64,000 nucleotides of DNA, taken from positions 62,001 to 126,000 of the forward strand of contig NZ_JNXT01000009.1 of NCBI RefSeq assembly GCF_000716675.1. The letters are read 5' to 3'. The notes under the pieces were generated by a model that was not told the origin of the DNA, did no database searches, and worked only from the letters and a program-made list of their open reading frames with translations. The position numbers and the translations under genes were made by a program. This document shows positions 63,220 to 64,000 of this stretch, in pieces (position 1 is the first letter of the stretch; each line of letters opens with the position of its first letter). The stretch is from Streptomyces alboflavus (GTDB lineage Bacteria; Actinomycetota; Actinomycetes; Streptomycetales; Streptomycetaceae).

Positions 63220-63531
63220 TCAGGGCGTACAGCTGACGGTCGCCTCGGCGCGGAACACATGGCCGAAGTTCGGATCGTTGAAGCTCTCGAACACCAGGGG
63301 CTCGCCGACGAGCGCACACGTGTAGAGCTGCTCGGCCCCGGCCGATGCCTCCGCGTCCCCGATGGCACTCTCGATCGCCACCGCGGCAGTCGGCCCGCGA
63401 CCACCGCCCGTGAAGAGCTTGGCCTGGGCGCCCGCGTCGGCCACGGCCAGTGGCGAGCCCACCAGGAGGACCGTCAAGGTGACTCCTGTGACGGCCAGTT
63501 GGCCCGTGGTGCGCACCTTCATCGCCCTCAT
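63220..63531 (-). CDS. Small secreted protein
   Basis: The 103-residue protein has a signal peptide (MKVRTTGQLAVTGVTLTVLL, then VGSPLAVADA with cleavage after ADA). The mature part of about 70 residues has two Cys (LYTCALVGEPLVFESFNDPN and AEATVSC at the end), probably disulphide-linked. The family is not recognised, though small Streptomyces secreted proteins of this kind are common. Confidence 0.75.
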   Translation of the reverse strand: MRAMKVRTTGQLAVTGVTLTVLLVGSPLAVADAGAQAKLFTGGGRGPTAAVAIESAIGDAEASAGAEQLYTCALVGEPLVFESFNDPNFGHVFRAEATVSCTP

Positions 63532-63624
63532 CCCCTCCCTGATCGCTCACCGAATCGGGGTACTTGACACACTACTGAACGAGGCCGAGCTGAACAGCGT
63601 CCCGACCGCCGCACGGCAGCGGGT

Positions 63625-64000
63625 TCAGCCGCGGAGGAGTTCGGCGACGTGGGCGTAGGAGTCGTCCCCGTAGCCGGCCGCCATGCCCCGGCGGGCGACG
63701 TCATGGGCGGCGGAGATCACCGTGCTGTCGACGCCGCGGCTGCGTGACGCCTCCCGGACGTGGGACATGATCGCCGCTGCCGAGCGGAGGTTGGAGCCCC
63801 CGGCGGGGTAGCTCCCGGAGTCGACCTGCTCCGCGAACGCGTCGATCACATCGGGCAGGAGCGCGGTGACGCCCTTGGCGTAGGGGGCCAGATCGGACGC
63901 GGTGACGCCCTCGGACCGGGCGAGGGCGAAGGCGTGGACGACGCCGGTCAGGGCCGTCCAGAAGATGTCGAGCAGCGCTACGTCGTGCGCCCCGGCGTGG
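63625..64000 (-). CDS. Imine-reductase-like NAD(P)-dependent dehydrogenase, 3' part (cut by window end)
   Basis: The C-terminal 124 residues are visible: LLDIFWTALTGVVHAFALAR, EGVTASDLAPYAKGVTALLP, VDSGSYPAGGSNLRSAAAIM and MAAGYGDDSYAHVAELLRG. This is the helical C-terminal domain of 6-phosphogluconate-dehydrogenase-like oxidoreductases of the imine reductase group. The Rossmann N-terminus lies beyond the window. Confidence 0.8.
   Translation of the reverse strand, partial: HAGAHDVALLDIFWTALTGVVHAFALARSEGVTASDLAPYAKGVTALLPDVIDAFAEQVDSGSYPAGGSNLRSAAAIMSHVREASRSRGVDSTVISAAHDVARRGMAAGYGDDSYAHVAELLRG

Overview
The window is linear-chromosome-type Streptomyces DNA (or a very close relative). It has high GC with strong third-position GC bias, SpoIIE-type phosphatases, LAL-type giant regulators, a DUF2180 zinc-ribbon protein, a relic of the Streptomyces copper oxidase gene glxA, and rare TTA (bldA-type) codons confined to a secondary-metabolite locus. 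No rRNA, tRNA, CRISPR array or intact insertion sequence was seen.

Layout. 0.4-9.0 kb: housekeeping and signalling genes. These are two membrane-anchored PP2C phosphatases, a TetR-ABC transporter operon with a visible operator, a deazaflavin-dependent nitroreductase-type protein, a DUF2180 protein, the glxA pseudogene and a MarR regulator. 9.0-16.7 kb: an ion-homeostasis island with NhaA diverging from a CPA1 antiporter, a CBS-domain protein and a double-RCK protein. The two antiporter genes carry copies of the same conserved leader element. 16.1-18.1 kb: decayed CNNM/HlyC genes and a class C beta-lactamase-type hydrolase. 18.1-23.0 kb: a TetR regulator diverging from an acyl-CoA synthetase / acyl-CoA dehydrogenase / MFS operon.

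23.0-55.2 kb: a hybrid NRPS-PKS cluster, the main item of interest. It encodes a VioC-like arginine 3-hydroxylase and a VioD-like capreomycidine synthase, hence a capreomycidine-type cyclic guanidino amino acid. It has four adenylation domains (two A-T proteins and two C-A-T proteins), a free condensation domain, an MbtH protein, and an AT-less ketosynthase-ACP-thioester-reductase protein that can release the chain reductively. Further genes encode two P450s, an MFS exporter, a class V aminotransferase paired with a D-2-hydroxyacid dehydrogenase around an A domain that lacks the usual Asp, two LAL regulators and an AraC regulator. TTA codons in the hydroxylase, the exporter, one LAL regulator and the AraC regulator point to bldA control. 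Capreomycidine plus a reductive release domain recalls the peptide aldehydes chymostatin and elastatinal. The AT-less KS module and the probable hydroxy- or keto-acid activating A domain do not fit those compounds, so the product is probably undescribed.

55.3-64 kb: ordinary accessory genes. These are an HxlR regulator with an alpha/beta hydrolase, a second hydrolase, an ECF sigma factor with a CU044_5270-type partner, a TetR regulator with a small membrane protein, a decayed NmrA-type gene, a cyclophilin, and the 3' part of an imine-reductase-like dehydrogenase cut by the window end. Several strong hairpins mark gene ends.
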